Of a stretch of DNA of 64,000 nucleotides, positions 22,095 to 33,636 are shown one piece after another (the first letter of the stretch is position 1; the number at the start of each line of letters is the position of its first letter). Below the pieces are notes generated by a model. The model had not been told where the DNA came from. It saw only the letters and a list, made by a program, of their open reading frames with translations, and did not search any database. The stretch lies in contig CM061918.1 of the NCBI GenBank assembly GCA_031002005.1, positions 57,789,478 to 57,853,477 on the forward strand. Direction: 5' to 3'. Source of the DNA: Vandiemenella viatica. Lineage: Eukaryota > Arthropoda > Insecta > Orthoptera > Morabidae. The position numbers were made by a program, and so were the translations under genes.

Positions 22095-22265
22095 ACATCT
22101 TTAAACCTCATTATCATTGAGGTCATTATAGGTGGGAAAGGAGTGGGGCAAGCCTTTTGATTTTGGGGAACCATGGAAAACTGAAATAAGGATCAGATCA
22201 GGGTTCAAACCAGTGTTCTCCTGAATACAAGGCCAGAGCATTACTACTCACACTCTGTTGATATT
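22095..22265 (-). mobile_element. tRNA-derived SINE, diverged copy
   Basis: On the minus strand a B-box-like GGTTTGAACCC is followed by TTTTCCATGGTTCCCCAAAATCA and by AATGACCTCAATGATAATGAGG, paralleling the SINE at 195-444 in order and spacing. The body is shorter and the sequence is strongly diverged. Confidence 0.6.
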
Positions 22266-23789
22266 ACATATTATTTTATATAAATTTAGATATATTTATG
22301 AGACTCAATAATAAAAAATATTAATGAACTATCAGATATAGGTTGTATAGAGCATGATTGTGTTCAAATTGCCTCAAGACAGCAAAGCTGTGAATACTGA
22401 ATGAAAAATAAAAATTAATATTGCAATATACACAGTGGTAGTATCTTTATGCAAACTAAATCTTGGGTTTCATCTAAAGCAAACTCAAATCTGTGACAAA
22501 TAGAACATTTCATTTGTATAATTAACAGTATAAAATCCTGTTATATGTATGTCAAATAGTGACATATTAGAAAAAATAGATCATCTGATGTGATTTTGAA
22601 GAGATAAATTATTTAATAATATGTTATATACAACACACAATAGGTTCACTGTTGCTGTACAAAACAGCACTGGAAAAATCACAGTGCAACTCTATCTATT
22701 AATTTGCTGTCTTCCTTCTGAATTTTTCTTTAATTGTAATGAAGGTATATAATTAATGATTAAACTTAATGATAGTAATGACCCCCTCATTCATGAATAA
22801 TAATAAATACAAAAAATGTTATATGGAACTGTAACATGGCATTTAGCCACAGTGTGCATGTGCACAATTAAGAGTACTTGTGTGCGATGACAAAAAGCCA
22901 TGCAACTGGCACAGTTCCATAGAAACATTTTTTGTACATTTATTGTTATTATTATTATTCATGAATGAGGAGGTAATTAATAGTATTAAGTTTAATGGTT
23001 TATTGTATACCTCAATTTTAAGTAGAGATATAGGGAGAAAAGTCTGTGTATTGATTAGTATCATAATTTTGAATGGAGGTATAGGGGGTGCTGCAGTACC
23101 ACAGTGTCTACCTATGAGCCACTAATGCGCACAACACAAGCTAACGTCCCCCCCCCCCGCCTACAACAAATTCCAAGGCCATACTCGCTGCTGTGTAATG
23201 AGTCTGAAGTTGAATATGTACTACCCACTTCATATAATTGTTTGCTTTGTTCCTTGAACTGTGTTTATATTGTAACTTCTTTTAAAATCTTAGCTCTCAT
23301 TGTAAAAGTTGTTTCTTGTACTTGAATAAATAAATACACTAGGTAGTCTATAGCCATAGCGTATGGCTGCTGGAATATGAGATCATCAAAACAAGAGGTC
23401 TCAAATTCACGAAGATTATAAAAAGCCCTCATCTTTAGTCACCGCTTTAAGGCATTACTGTGTTATTATACTTTTGCTTGGATAAAGATTGAAAAAACTT
23501 ATTACAAGACATAAATTATTATATTGTAATTTATTTTATCTGATAGGTGGTGAATCAGTATCTATCATTCTACCCATATTGTATTTATGTACTGGCTCTC
23601 TTATTTTGTAATGGTTGTAATTTTCTTCATATTATATAGCCTCAAATGTAATGGTATAGTACAGTTAAAATTTCCGAGTTTTAACTGTTATTCTATGTGA
23701 TATAATGTTTGGAGAAAGTTAAGTAATATAACATTTCACTTTTTTGCCAAATAAACACAGATTTAGCACCTGTAGAGTTCCCCAAGGAC
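22266..23789. other. Intergenic, no recognised feature
   Basis: AT-rich sequence with a poly-C run at about 23150-23158. Two near-inverted copies of TTACTCATGAATAATAAT-like sequence flank about 170 bp around 22780-22980 and could be a small fold-back element. No gene was recognised. Confidence 0.4.
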
Positions 23790-24034
23790 CAGTGGCAGAT
23801 CCAGGGGGAAAGGGGGGGTGGGGCTAGCTAAAATATTTTGGTGACTTTTTTTTTAAGCTCTACTGATTTTTTTAAGAGTGGTATGACTATACCCCTGCCT
23901 GACTAAAGCCTCTCCCCCCCCCCCCAAATAAATTATGATCAAGTCTTCCCTCCCAAACCAGAGTCTGCTCAAGCTCCCCCCAAACCAATATCCACTCAAG
24001 CCCCTCACAAACCAAAAACCGGGATCCGCCACTG
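23790..24034. mobile_element. hAT-type MITE, decayed
   Basis: The ends CAGTGGCAGATCC and GGATCCGCCACTG are inverted repeats. The interior is rich in poly-C/G runs and a CTAAAATATTTTGGTGA stretch. The flanking 8 bp do not match well, so the target duplication has decayed. It belongs with 24664-24764 by its GGATCC-containing ends. Confidence 0.7.
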
Positions 24035-24204
24035 CCTAGAATAATGTTAGTTGGTAGAAGAACAAGGAAAATCACAATTTTATATTACTTAGTTTAAGAA
24101 TCTATATGACTTTAGCAATACAGAATCTCTACAGTTTATAAAGTATTTTTGATGCAACTAAGGAAAATGGAAGCGGCTTCTAGGCGATATAAATAAGAAA
24201 AGAA

Positions 24205-24315
24205 AGGGAAATTAACCCACCACATACCAAAGTGGATGGATGCGATGAGAGAACACTAATGCTGACAAACAACTACACAATATTTCGGCATCTGCCTTGC
24301 TCACAAATAGAAAAA
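24205..24315 (-). mobile_element. PLE terminal fragment
   Basis: Minus strand carries GGCAGATGCCGAAATATTGTG, then the ATGGATGCGATGAGAG-type block. It is an isolated PLE terminus with no coding part. Confidence 0.6.
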
Positions 24316-24663
24316 CGGGCCAAAGTATTTTTGTTAATTTTAGACCAAAAATAATATTTTTCTGTAAGTTTAATTCTTTGGTACTTTAGCTTATAAATGT
24401 CTTTGCCACATTAATTAAATACTGGGTGGTCTGCTGGCATTACAGACTAATATAGTACATATAAAACTTGATCACTGAAATTAATTATAAATAACAGAGG
24501 TCCAAGCATGAAACCTTGAGGAAATTTATTTACTACATATCATGGAGCAGAAAATTAATTATTAAACACTACCATTAGTTTTATTTGGAGCAGATATGAA
24601 TCAATGAAACCAGGATGAGTAATCCCTCATACCATAATAGTTGAGGTTTATAAGTAACATGAA

Positions 24664-24764
24664 CAGGGGCGGATCCAGGGGGGGGGGGGGGCTAGGGGGC
24701 TCGATACTACCCTTTGCCCGACACAAGCCTCCCCTCCCAAACCAAAATCCTGGATCCGCCCCTG
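24664..24764. mobile_element. hAT-type MITE, 101 bp
   Basis: Perfect inverted ends CAGGGGCGGATCCAGG / CCTGGATCCGCCCCTG and a perfect 8-bp target duplication AACATGAA on both sides (24656-24663, 24765-24772). It is non-coding, with a poly-G run near the left end. The intact duplication suggests a fairly recent insertion. Confidence 0.9.
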
Positions 24765-24772
24765 AACATGAA

Positions 24773-26293
24773 CTATCAGATGTCCTACCGAAATCAATCA
24801 AAGAGTGCACTTACAGATAATTTTTAATCTCAAGCACTGACTGCATGTAACACAATTTTATTGATTTGGTAATGATTAAAACAGGTCTGAATCTACATAG
24901 CACATAGCACTCACAGTAAAATGTTTAAACATTTTGTTGGGTTATAATTATTGACACAAATTTAATCATTATTCTTATGTAATTGTATTATAACTATTGA
25001 TATCAAACAATTCATAAACTAGAAGTTCTGTAAGTAAATATGACCAAGGGCAACACATGTTTGATACCAGTTTCTATAATACATCTAGAAAGGCCATAAT
25101 CGCATTCAGCTTTACTTAATTTCCTATTAAATGTTGGCGGTAAATTATTACAGGTAAACATCAATTTAATCATATATAATCTTTCTTTCTCTGGATGCCT
25201 CAAAATCACAGCTACTTTAATCCATTTCAATTTTTATTTCATTCTGTGCCGCAATACATTTATTTTAAGAATCATAATGTAACAGACACATGCTTTAAAT
25301 TTTGTTAAAATAATTGTCAGCATCATATTAAATGGTAAAGAAAATATAGTGCTTTTTTGTAGATGGCAGTAGCATATGTTTAAAAGATCCATCAGCACAA
25401 TATCTCCAAAACACATCAAATGATGTTCTAATGAAAACAAATAGGTGGCTGAAGACAAATAAATTTAATATTTATATTAAAAAGACAATTTCCTCAATTC
25501 ATCACGCAAAATAAAATGAAATACAAGTATTACATGACATCTGACAGGAAAAAAGTCAGTGAAAACAGTGTCACAAAATTCCTGAGTCTGTGCACAAATA
25601 CCACCTTAAACTGAAACAAACATGACATATTCGGCCACTTCATTAAAAGATTTGTCTGCAATCTTAATGGCTAAATAGCTGAAATAGAAACAAGTAATTC
25701 AGTATAGAGTGCATATTTTCATTTCCTGCTTTGTTAATCTTGTGAAGAAATGCTTCACAAGGGAAAAAAGTATTTAAATCACAAAAAAAACATGCTGTAA
25801 GAAGTATTTGTGGAATAATTACATAGACAACATACAGAAATCTGTTTAAAAATCTAGGTATATAATCTGCAGCAAATCTGATATTTTTTTAATGGCTGTA
25901 CTAAATGATGTATTAGTTAACATTCACAAGCAGCCATGAATTACTTCAGGTTATTTGACTGGAAGATTACCACATATTTGTGGTGATTTATTTTCATTGA
26001 GTAATGCAGTGTTTTTTGTTCACATATTATAACTGCAAATATAAGTTGCAACTTTATGTTGGATAACAATTTCAGAATAAATATAACTTTTTCTTAAGCT
26101 CATGTACATCAAGTAACACCTATTCATATGAAAAAATTATCAAAGCATAGTGAAAAATATAAACTTTTAAGACATAAAATGTTGTAAGTTATTGTAATAA
26201 AAAATTGTCCATTAGCAGTGATTTGTCAGTGGAAATAATAAAATTGCAAATAATTATACTTTTTTTAATTTTTATTTTTTTTTAACCTTTCAG
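24773..26293. other. Upstream region or 5' intron of the F-box gene
   Basis: AT-rich sequence ending in a polypyrimidine tract and acceptor (TTTAACCTTTCAG) directly before exon 26294. If the first exon is non-coding or adds residues it lies somewhere upstream. I cannot identify a promoter. Confidence 0.4.
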
Positions 26294-26487
26294 AATGCAC
26301 ATCTGCCGATGCTGGATGTCACGATCCAAAAAGTGAACATTAATGACCTCCCTGATGAGGCTTTGCTGGTGATTCTATCATTTTTAACATTCACAGAACT
26401 GATCAATGTGGTTCAAAATGTTTGCATCAGATGGCTAAGATTATCACATGATCCAGTTTTGTGGCGGAATAAGAAACTTTATATTGG
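26294..26487 (+). CDS. F-box/LRR gene, F-box exon
   Basis: The exon follows a clear acceptor (TTTCAG) and ends at donor GTGAGA. From the ATG at 26309 it encodes an F-box: NDLPDEALLVILSFL, then VVQNVCIRW, then LSHDPVLW. The conserved LP, hydrophobic ladder, VC-W and D-P-x-L-W of the family are all present. The F-box binds Skp1 in SCF ubiquitin ligases. Five more in-frame codons precede the ATG in the exon, so translation may start in an earlier exon; the ATG context is weak (C at -3). The exon leaves two codon bases, which pair with the one base of exon 28342 to give Gly. The following intron holds a MITE and a LINE. Confidence 0.88.
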
Positions 26488-27002
26488 GTGAGAGACTTTT
26501 TTATCAATTGTTTATGCTAATAACAAATATATCTCATTTCTACATGATTAGCAATGCCAGAGCTGAGTTCTGTGAATTTAACACTGCCAAAATTGTTTTG
26601 TAGTGGAATTGCTTCAGTCATTATTTTTAGCTTTAATAATTGTAATAATGAAACATTGGCTTAAATTATGTCTAGCTTGTGCAGTAATTTGGATTTTCTC
26701 CAATGAAGGTTCTGTTCAGTCATTTTTGGTGGTAAACTCAGAGTTACTCATTTAATATGAAGCCATAAGAGTAACTAATTTAAATTAGATACAGGAGTAC
26801 AAATGTGATAAATCGTAGGATTGTTTTTTGGAACTGAATGTTTCAAGCAGGCCTTCCCAGTCACTCTCATTATATTATCATATTATTGTTGTCATATCTT
26901 TTAGAAGAGCCTCCATTCTCCCAAGATCCAGGGTGATTAAATTAGGTTAAAATTATGTGGAGATTTACCTACACCAGTCCCCCTCTAGGGACCACTCAGG
27001 GA

Positions 27003-27264
27003 CATGGGCGTAGCTACTATGGGGCTAGGCGGTGCAGTGCACCGGGGCCCCTACGCTCAGGGGGCCGCCATGCATACTCAGGGGGCTCCCAAGCGCACCT
27101 CTTTGCATCCCCAAGTGCAGTTCCCTCACTGCTCAGGGGGCCTCCAACCACTGCTCAGGGTCTCCTACCAGCGACACAAAGCAAAAAAATAGGTCGCCCA
27201 TCTGGCCCGTGGGCCCAAAATAAATTTTTTGCACCAGGCCCTTGTTGACCTAGCTACGCCACTG
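27003..27264. mobile_element. hAT-type MITE, 262 bp
   Basis: Ends CATGGGCGTAGCTA and TAGCTACGCCACTG are inverted. The flanking 8-bp duplication CTCAGGGA is perfect (26995-27002, 27265-27272). The interior is GC-rich with short CTCAGGGGGC repeats. It lies in the first intron of the F-box gene. Open frames inside it are by-products of base composition. Confidence 0.9.
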
Positions 27265-27369
27265 CTCAGGGACTGTATAGTTTTTACCAGAGAGGCTTAT
27301 GTATGTCACTGTGATTTGCTTCTCATCAGATGGTAACAGTATCATTTAAATTCAGTTGGTTCCCTAATG

Positions 27370-28147
27370 ATTGCTTAGAAATTCAGCATGATCTGGATAT
27401 TATTTTGACTTGGTGTGCTGAGTGGCAACTTACGATAAATTGTAAAAAGTGCAAGACAATGAGAATAACTAACAAAAAGAATCCAGTTATTCAGAAATAC
27501 TAGTTAAACAAGTCAGTTATTGATATGGTTGATTCTATGAAATATTTGGGAGTAACAGTACAAAGGAATATGAAATGGGACTTACACATTAATTTGGTAG
27601 TAGGTAGAGCTAATTCTAGGCTGCGATTCAGAGTTCGAATCTTGAAAAATTGTAATGAACAAACAAAGGAGATAGCATACAAATCTCTTGTGCATCCATA
27701 TATGGACTATTGTTGTGCCATTTGGGATCTGTTTCATAAGGGGTTTATCGAAAGTATAGAGAAAGTACAGAGTAGAGCCGCTCGATTCATGACCGCTTTC
27801 TACAGTCCTTATGAAAGCACCACAGAACTGATTAGTAGACTAGGCTGGGAGTCTCTGGCAGATAGATGATGCACGTTTCGATTAAATTTATTGGTAAACA
27901 TGTGTACTCCAACATTCACTTACGAGTGTAGTGAAATACTTCGTCCACCGACCTATTTGAGCCGGAATGACAGGAAAGACAAGATTAGACAAATAATGTG
28001 CCACAATGATTCTTATATGAATTCTTTTTTCCCTCGTATCATTAGGGATTGGAATGCACAACAAAGAGATTAGCTTTGGTGCTGAGTACCCTCTGCCACC
28101 CACAATTTTGTGAATTGCAGAGTATATATGTAGATGTAGATGTAGAA
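27370..28147 (+). mobile_element. LINE family 2, 5'-truncated, TGTAGA-repeat tail
   Basis: C-terminal ORF2: WCAEWQLTINCKKCK, MKYLGVTVQRNMKWD, EIAYKSLVHPYMDYCCAIWD, VQSRAARFMTAFYSP and RIIRDWNAQQ, with stops at about 27502 and 27867. The 3' UTR holds CCCTCTGCCACCCAC and TGAATTGCAGAGTA, then a TGTAGA hexamer repeat tail (28128-28146). It belongs with the 60264-61785 element. It lies inside the first intron, about 195 bp before exon 2. Confidence 0.85.
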
Positions 28148-28341
28148 TTGATTCTACTGCCTAAAAGGCTTGTTGTCAGATTTGTACATCTGTATTTCAA
28201 ATGTTCAGACATGAGCTTATTTACAGAAATTACACAGATGCATAACTGTTTTACATCTGCATCTTCTTGGTGTTATTGTGTTATGAATTTTATGATAATG
28301 ATAGAAAAGAAGTACTACAGTTCTCTGATCCATTTTTACAG

Positions 28342-28510
28342 CATAAATGATTCTGATGATGCAGCGATGAACGCACTGTGTGAGGTACCACAACTGCGCA
28401 GTGTGGTAATGGAGCGTTCTGTCAAGGCAGCAGTCATCAACACCTTGTGTAAAAAATGCAGACACCTTAACTCACTGGAATTTGAAAACAGCCAGAAGAT
28501 AAGTTGCCCT
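28342..28510 (+). CDS. F-box/LRR gene, exon 2
   Basis: Acceptor TTTTTACAG, donor GTAAGT. It begins with the last base of a Gly codon started in the F-box exon and ends on a complete codon. It encodes INDSDDAAMNALCEVPQL, LRSVVMERSVKAAV and KKCRHLNSLEFENSQKI: a linker and the first leucine-rich repeats. The exon/phase fit with both neighbours is the main support. No counterpart of this exon is in copy A. Confidence 0.82.
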
Positions 28511-28569
28511 GTAAGTTGATGTGCAATAATGATAATACAGTGAAACCTTATTGCAAAGAACTTTTTTTG

Positions 28570-28720
28570 TGGAAGTAAAAATAGGGAAGGAAAGGGAAAA
28601 TAATTCATCACTTACCACAGATGATGGCAGGAGGATCAAATGAACACAAAAACACAGACATTTTACAACATTTTGGTCTAAAACCTTATTCATGTATGTA
28701 GGATTAGGCCATTTGTCAAG
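28570..28720 (-). mobile_element. PLE terminal fragment
   Basis: Minus strand reads CATGAATAAGGTTTTAGACC, then AAAATGTTGTAAAATG and the CTCCTGCCATCATCTGTGGTAAGTG block that marks PLE ends in this window. It lies 60 bp after exon 2, in the intron. Confidence 0.65.
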
Positions 28721-28854
28721 ACGGTTGATCAAACACCACAGCCTATTGTACTTCTAGCTACCCCATCGAACCACTATTCAAATTTTACTGAAGTGTATAA
28801 CATAGAAATTACTTTTTAATAAATGTGACAGTGAAAATGCTTTTAATAAATGAA

Positions 28855-28985
28855 AATAATGAATAATAGTTAAAGTAAACCCATAATTCACCATAGATCA
28901 ATGCAGCAGCGTTGCTGCAACAAACACACTTTACAATATTTCGGCACAAATCTTGATTACGTTTAGAGGTGAGAGATATAGCAGG
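28855..28985 (-). mobile_element. PLE terminal fragment, second
   Basis: Minus strand: GTGCCGAAATATTGTAAAGTG, then a TTGCAGCAACGCTGCTGC palindrome and CATTGATCTATGGTGAATTATGGG. A second, diverged PLE end in the same orientation about 140 bp after the previous one. Confidence 0.55.
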
Positions 28986-29369
28986 AGCATTAAATGTGAA
29001 ACTCAGTGTCATGGGGCTCAGTGTATACATATCTGATACTTCTGCTGTAAGCGATTTAAAAGTAAAAATTCAATTAAAAAAATCAGTTAAGTGCAGATTA
29101 ATATTCTCTTTTATTAAACTATTAATTAAATTTAAGATATAGTATTTTTCTGTGGAGGCAGAAAGTGGATATAATGGCTTTAATGCGGAGGGTGAGAACT
29201 GATAACAGGTTGTAGGGAAAATATGGTTAACAGGATAAAGAAGTTAGAGACTCCAGAAATTGTGGGGAGAAACACGTTTAGGTTTGACCAGTTAACAGAG
29301 TCAGGTGGGGAAGAGTATTGTGTAGATGTAGGAGTAGGTAAGGTGCAGCAGGCCTATTAGAATATAGGT

Positions 29370-29880
29370 GTAGAAGGAAAAAATATGAAGAAAAAGGTGC
29401 TGCTGCTAGGCAGTAGTCATGGGAGAGGTGTAGGTCCTCTTCTGCATGATCAATTGGTCACAAGTTTTTTGAAACCTATCGCAACATTAGGTGAGGTAAT
29501 AGAGGATATTGGTTCTCTTTGTAGGAGTTTCACTAAGGATAGGAGAGTAGTAATAGTATGAGGTGCAGGAAATAGTATTGGTAGAAATGTAAATTATAGT
29601 ATAGAGAGTACAGGTTCTAAGTCGCCATCATTGTCCACAGTTAAACCACACTGTGAGGCTGGTAAATGTGAAAACAGAGACGTTACTTGGTAGAGGCATT
29701 TGTTCTATTTTGGGAGTAGTGCCTGTAAACACCATTTATACTAGATATGGCCTACACTTAAATAGAAGGGGGAAGGGAGTACTTTCTGAGTTGTTAGCTA
29801 GAGCTGTAAGGGAGCCTACTTCTAGTTATGAGGGGGTCAGGACTGTGCCTTTTTTAGGTATAGGGCTGCTGGTGAGGGGA
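29370..29880 (+). pseudogene. LINE ORF1, SGNH/GDSL esterase-like domain
   Basis: MKKKVLLLGSSHGRGVGPLL carries the block I Ser in GSSHG. The middle gives LCRSFTKDRRVVIV and GAGNSIGRNVNYSIE. The final block reads YTRYGLHLNRRGKGVLSELLA, where family members normally have DGLHLN; the Asp is replaced by Tyr, so the catalytic Asp-His pair is broken. There is also a stop before the GAGNSIG block and a frameshift. Esterase-type ORF1 proteins are known from CR1/L2-group LINEs; the role is thought to be lipid or membrane association. Confidence 0.72.
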
Positions 29881-30552
29881 TAAAAATAAGTAACCAAAGG
29901 GATACTGTAGATACACTATGGAAAAAAATGCAAATTCTAAGGATACAGATGAAGCTATTGAAATAATAATGGAATTGGATACAACTGGAAAGAAAGGTTA
30001 ATACTGAAAATACCACAAAGCCTAAAATAAGGGTGTTATTGAAACTGTAGAAGTATAATGAACAAAGTGGTAGAATTGGATAAAGGAAACAAAGAAACTG
30101 CCGCGAGGCACTGAAATAAATAGGATAGGGAAAATAAACAGTAACCCGTCACTTACCACAGATGAAGGCAGGAGGGCGAAACACGTAAAAACACAAAAAC
30201 AAACGAATTGCACAATATTTCAACTTTAGTCTTAGTCATGTGGGAGGCGAGACATATGGCAGGGGGAAAAATGTGGTCACATGAATGAAGCACAGGCGGA
30301 AAACGCGTGGTAGTGGTAGAATTGCCAGGAGGGGGGGGGGGGGGGGGAATAGGCTTGACCAGCGATAAAAGTGAAACAAATCAATATAATCTTTGTATAG
30401 CATAATTCAAAAAGTTATAATTGAAAATAAAGGGGGATAGAAGAATTTAAATATATATATATATATATATATAGGGGAAAAAATGAATAGATGTAATGTA
30501 CATATAAAAATAACCGACTGTAAAATGAAATGAGAGATGGCAAGTGACAGGT

Positions 30553-30933
30553 TTAACGTAGATTTTGGCCAGGGGTGTGTCTGGTGTCAAGGATATGTTG
30601 GTAGGCTAGTTCCCATCTGCGGAGTTCTGAAGGGGTGGTGGTATTAGGAAAAACTCTAATAGCTCTAACTGTGAAACAGGTGTTGAGGTTGTTTGAATTA
30701 TGGAAGTTTGCATGAATTGCCACGGGATGGTCTGGGTTGGAAGTATAAACTGTTTGCCTGTGGCCATTCATTCTGTAGGAAAGTTGTTGAGTGGTGAGAC
30801 CAATGTAAGAGGCAGTGCAGTGGATGCAGGTGAGTTGGTAAATAAGGTGAGTGTTAGCACATGTGGCATGTCCAATTATAGGGAAAGATTCACCTGTGAC
30901 AGGATTAGAGTAAGTAGTGGTGGCAGGGTGCAT
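30553..30933 (-). CDS. PLE GIY-YIG endonuclease domain, left arm
   Basis: An intact 126-codon frame on the minus strand. Motifs: HATCANTHLIYQLTCIHC (Cys pair), then ASYIGLTTQQLSYRMNGHR (YIG with downstream Arg and His), then SELRRWELAYQHILDTRH near the end. The GIY-YIG fold provides the single-strand cleavage that primes PLE reverse transcription. The reverse transcriptase that should precede it is absent, so this is the C-terminal domain only, and the apparent start is not a natural start. It is open at both arms of the palindrome with few changes, which points to recent origin. Confidence 0.8.
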   Translation of the reverse strand: MHPATTTYSNPVTGESFPIIGHATCANTHLIYQLTCIHCTASYIGLTTQQLSYRMNGHRQTVYTSNPDHPVAIHANFHNSNNLNTCFTVRAIRVFPNTTTPSELRRWELAYQHILDTRHTPGQNLR

Positions 30934-31133
30934 GCTGCAAGTTTTACAGTGGGGTATGTTACACGGGAAAGATCCCTGTGGAGGTCTAGGAGAGTCGGCA
31001 GGTGGACCAAGATGTTGTACAGATTGGGCGGTCTGCTGAAGCAGGTGCGGTCCACAAGTATTTACCTGCCGACTCTCCTAGACCTCCACAGGGATCTTTC
31101 CCGTGTAACAGACCCCGCTGTAAAACTTGCAGC

Positions 31134-31514
31134 ATGCACCCTGCCACCACTACTTACTCTAATCCTGTCACAGGCGAATCTTTCCCTATAATTGGACATG
31201 CCACATGTGCTACCACTCACCTTATTTACCAACTCACCTGCATCCACTGCACTGCCTCTTACATTGGTCTCACCACTCAACAACTTTCCTACAGAATGAA
31301 TGGCCACAGGCAAACAGTATATACTTCCAACCTAGACCATCCTGTGGCAATTCATGCGAACTTCCATAATTCAAACAACCTCAACACCTGTTTCACAGTT
31401 AGAGCTATTAGAGTTTTTCCTAATACCACCACCCCTTCAGAACTCTGCAGATGGGAACTAGCCTACCAACATATCCTTGACACCAGACACACCCCTGGCC
31501 AAAATCTACGTTAA
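31134..31514 (+). CDS. PLE GIY-YIG endonuclease domain, right arm
   Basis: Mirror copy of the left-arm frame, from the Met at 31134 to the TAA at 31512; the frame is open upstream to about 31002, which covers the palindrome spacer. It carries the same CIHC, YIGLTTQQL, RMNGHRQ and WELAYQHIL motifs. The few differences from the left arm include NTH to TTH, NPDHP to NLDHP and ELRRW to ELCRW. It cannot make a whole PLE protein because the reverse transcriptase is missing. The 3' UTR continues to the PLE terminus at 31957. Confidence 0.8.
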   Translation: MHPATTTYSNPVTGESFPIIGHATCATTHLIYQLTCIHCTASYIGLTTQQLSYRMNGHRQTVYTSNLDHPVAIHANFHNSNNLNTCFTVRAIRVFPNTTTPSELCRWELAYQHILDTRHTPGQNLR

Positions 31515-32102
31515 ACCTGTCACTTGCCATCTCTCATTTCATTTTACAGTCGGTTATTTTTATATGTACATTACATCTATTCATTTTTTTCCCCCTATAT
31601 ATATATTTAAATTCTTCTATCTCCCTTTATTTTCAATTATAACTTTTTGAATTAGGCTATACAAAGATTATATTGATTTGTTTCACTTTTATCGCTGGTC
31701 AAGCCTATTCCCCTCCCCCCCCCTTCCCGGCAATTCTACCACTACCACGCGTTTTCCGCCTGTATTTCATTCATGTGGCGGGCTCGGATGTGACCACATC
31801 TTTCCCCTACCATATGTCTCGCCTTTCACATGACTAAGACTAAAGTCGAAATATTGTGCAATTCATTTGTTTTTGTGTTTTTACGTGTTTCGCCCTCCTG
31901 CCTTCATCTGTGGTAAGTGACGGGTTACAGTTTATTTTCCCTATCCTATCTTATTTAAAGTGGTAGAATTTCCAGACTTAATAAGAGATACATGAACCAC
32001 AAGTGATTATAGGGATAGAGTCTTGGTTAAAAGGAGTACTGGACAATGAGGTTTTTCCTGAAGGTTACAGAGTGTACCGTAGAGACAGAGGCGCAATTCA
32101 TA

Positions 32103-33562
32103 TGTCAAATAACCTAAATTTTGTTACTTCATAACCAAATTAGTTTATAGATCATTGAGCTCACCTCAGTAATGGTGTAGATCAGGTTTAAAGTCATTTG
32201 CTTTTATAATTCAAGTCATGCACCAAAGTAAACTGTTATATAAAGTCAGGGCATAGTATTAACATAACTGGTAGATAGGATTTAGACTATTTTTGAAAGG
32301 AAAACATCACATTCATTTTCAAAGCTAATTTAAGTCATGGGCAGTCAAATGAAATAGGTAACTTCACAGCTAGGAGTTATTCATAAAGAGGTACCAGTAT
32401 TTGAAAATCAAGTTAGTCTTAAATCAAAATGATGCAATAAACACAATTAAAATTCTAGAAGCCACAGTTTTGAAGATAGAGAAACAGTTTATAGCTTAAT
32501 AGAAACGTGATGTTTCATTAAACATCATAATTAATTTTGGGAGAAGTAACTAAAGTTTAAAGATTGGTTTTGAAGCATTTTGGAAAATTAATATCACGCG
32601 TGGCAAAGGTAAACATGATTAGTTGAAGAAGATAAAGAGATTCAGAAAAGAAAACCCTATTCAAAAGAAAGTGTAATTCAATCTCAACATTTTACAAGTC
32701 TCAGTAAAATCCATAAGGTATTTTGGTCATAATAAGAAAAAGTAAAGTTCATCACAGTTTCAAAGAAATTTCGGCACAATTTGGTATTTCCGTTTTAATC
32801 ACCTTGAGGAATCATTTCTTTTGGAAATTAATAATAAATTGAGGAAGTAAGTTAGCAACTACACAATAACATACCTTATAGATAAAGTCTCTTTGAATCT
32901 GTTAAAACAAGTTTCAGACTAGTATATACAATAGTTTAGCAGATATTGATTTTAGAAAAAAGTACTCCATTTAAACTTTTGGAATTTCATATAGTTACAA
33001 AATTGTGACAGAGCTAATTTACACATTAAATGAATGTGACAGTCATATATAATAGTTTGGAAGTTATATCAGCCTGATAAATCAAAAACAGTAGTAAGAG
33101 AAAATAGTTTGAAATGACAGGAAAATAATATTTTATGGTGAAAGCATGACAGCTACAAGAATTATCACTAAGCTACCATTTAACATTTACAAAACAAGCT
33201 GTCTATTATAAAAATTTCAAGCCATTTGGGATAGGTTGGGTTATTTCATGAGAATCAAAAATTCTGCTATATATAGGGGTGGAATGAGACTCCTCAGGAC
33301 CAGGCTGTAAAAGTTAGTTGAGCAGGCACATTGTAGATCGGGTCAGGGATTGGTGCGAAGCGGGAAGCAAGATTCAACAAATGATACCACAATGGATTGA
33401 CCTCTGGCAGTCATTTTAGAAAATCTTCAGCTTGCATGGGTTCTGAGGGTTGGCTGGATTTGAATCATTTAATAGGACTTGTAATTGATTAATTTGGTGA
33501 AGAATTTCGATGCCTATAGGATCGTTCTACGAACTTGTAAATTTTTTGGCTATGATTTAGTT

Positions 33563-33636
<74 letters not shown>

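Larger units (their letters stand above)
30112..31957. mobile_element. PLE head-to-head palindrome, about 0.9-kb arms
   Basis: The left arm (30112 to about 31003) and right arm (about 31062-31957) are near-perfect inverted copies with a spacer of about 60 bp; only scattered base and indel differences separate them. Each arm runs outward from the GIY-YIG coding segment through a 3' UTR (with poly-G/C run and TA repeat) to the PLE terminus with CAGATGAAGGCAGGAGGG. The outermost bases AAATAAATAGGATAGGG also mirror each other. It sits inside the LINE family 1 copy. It could have arisen by twin priming, by insertion of one copy into another, or as a known head-to-head PLE form. Confidence 0.93.

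Noticed and set aside
26955..27248. Overlapping plus-strand frames rich in Pro, Gly and Ser
   Set aside because: They lie wholly inside a GC-rich MITE with a clean 8-bp target duplication; openness follows from base composition.
33385..33420. ATGGATT in solo LTR 3 as a third copy of the start/donor cassette
   Set aside because: The reading goes ATG-GAT-TGA (stop), and there is no splice donor at the expected place.
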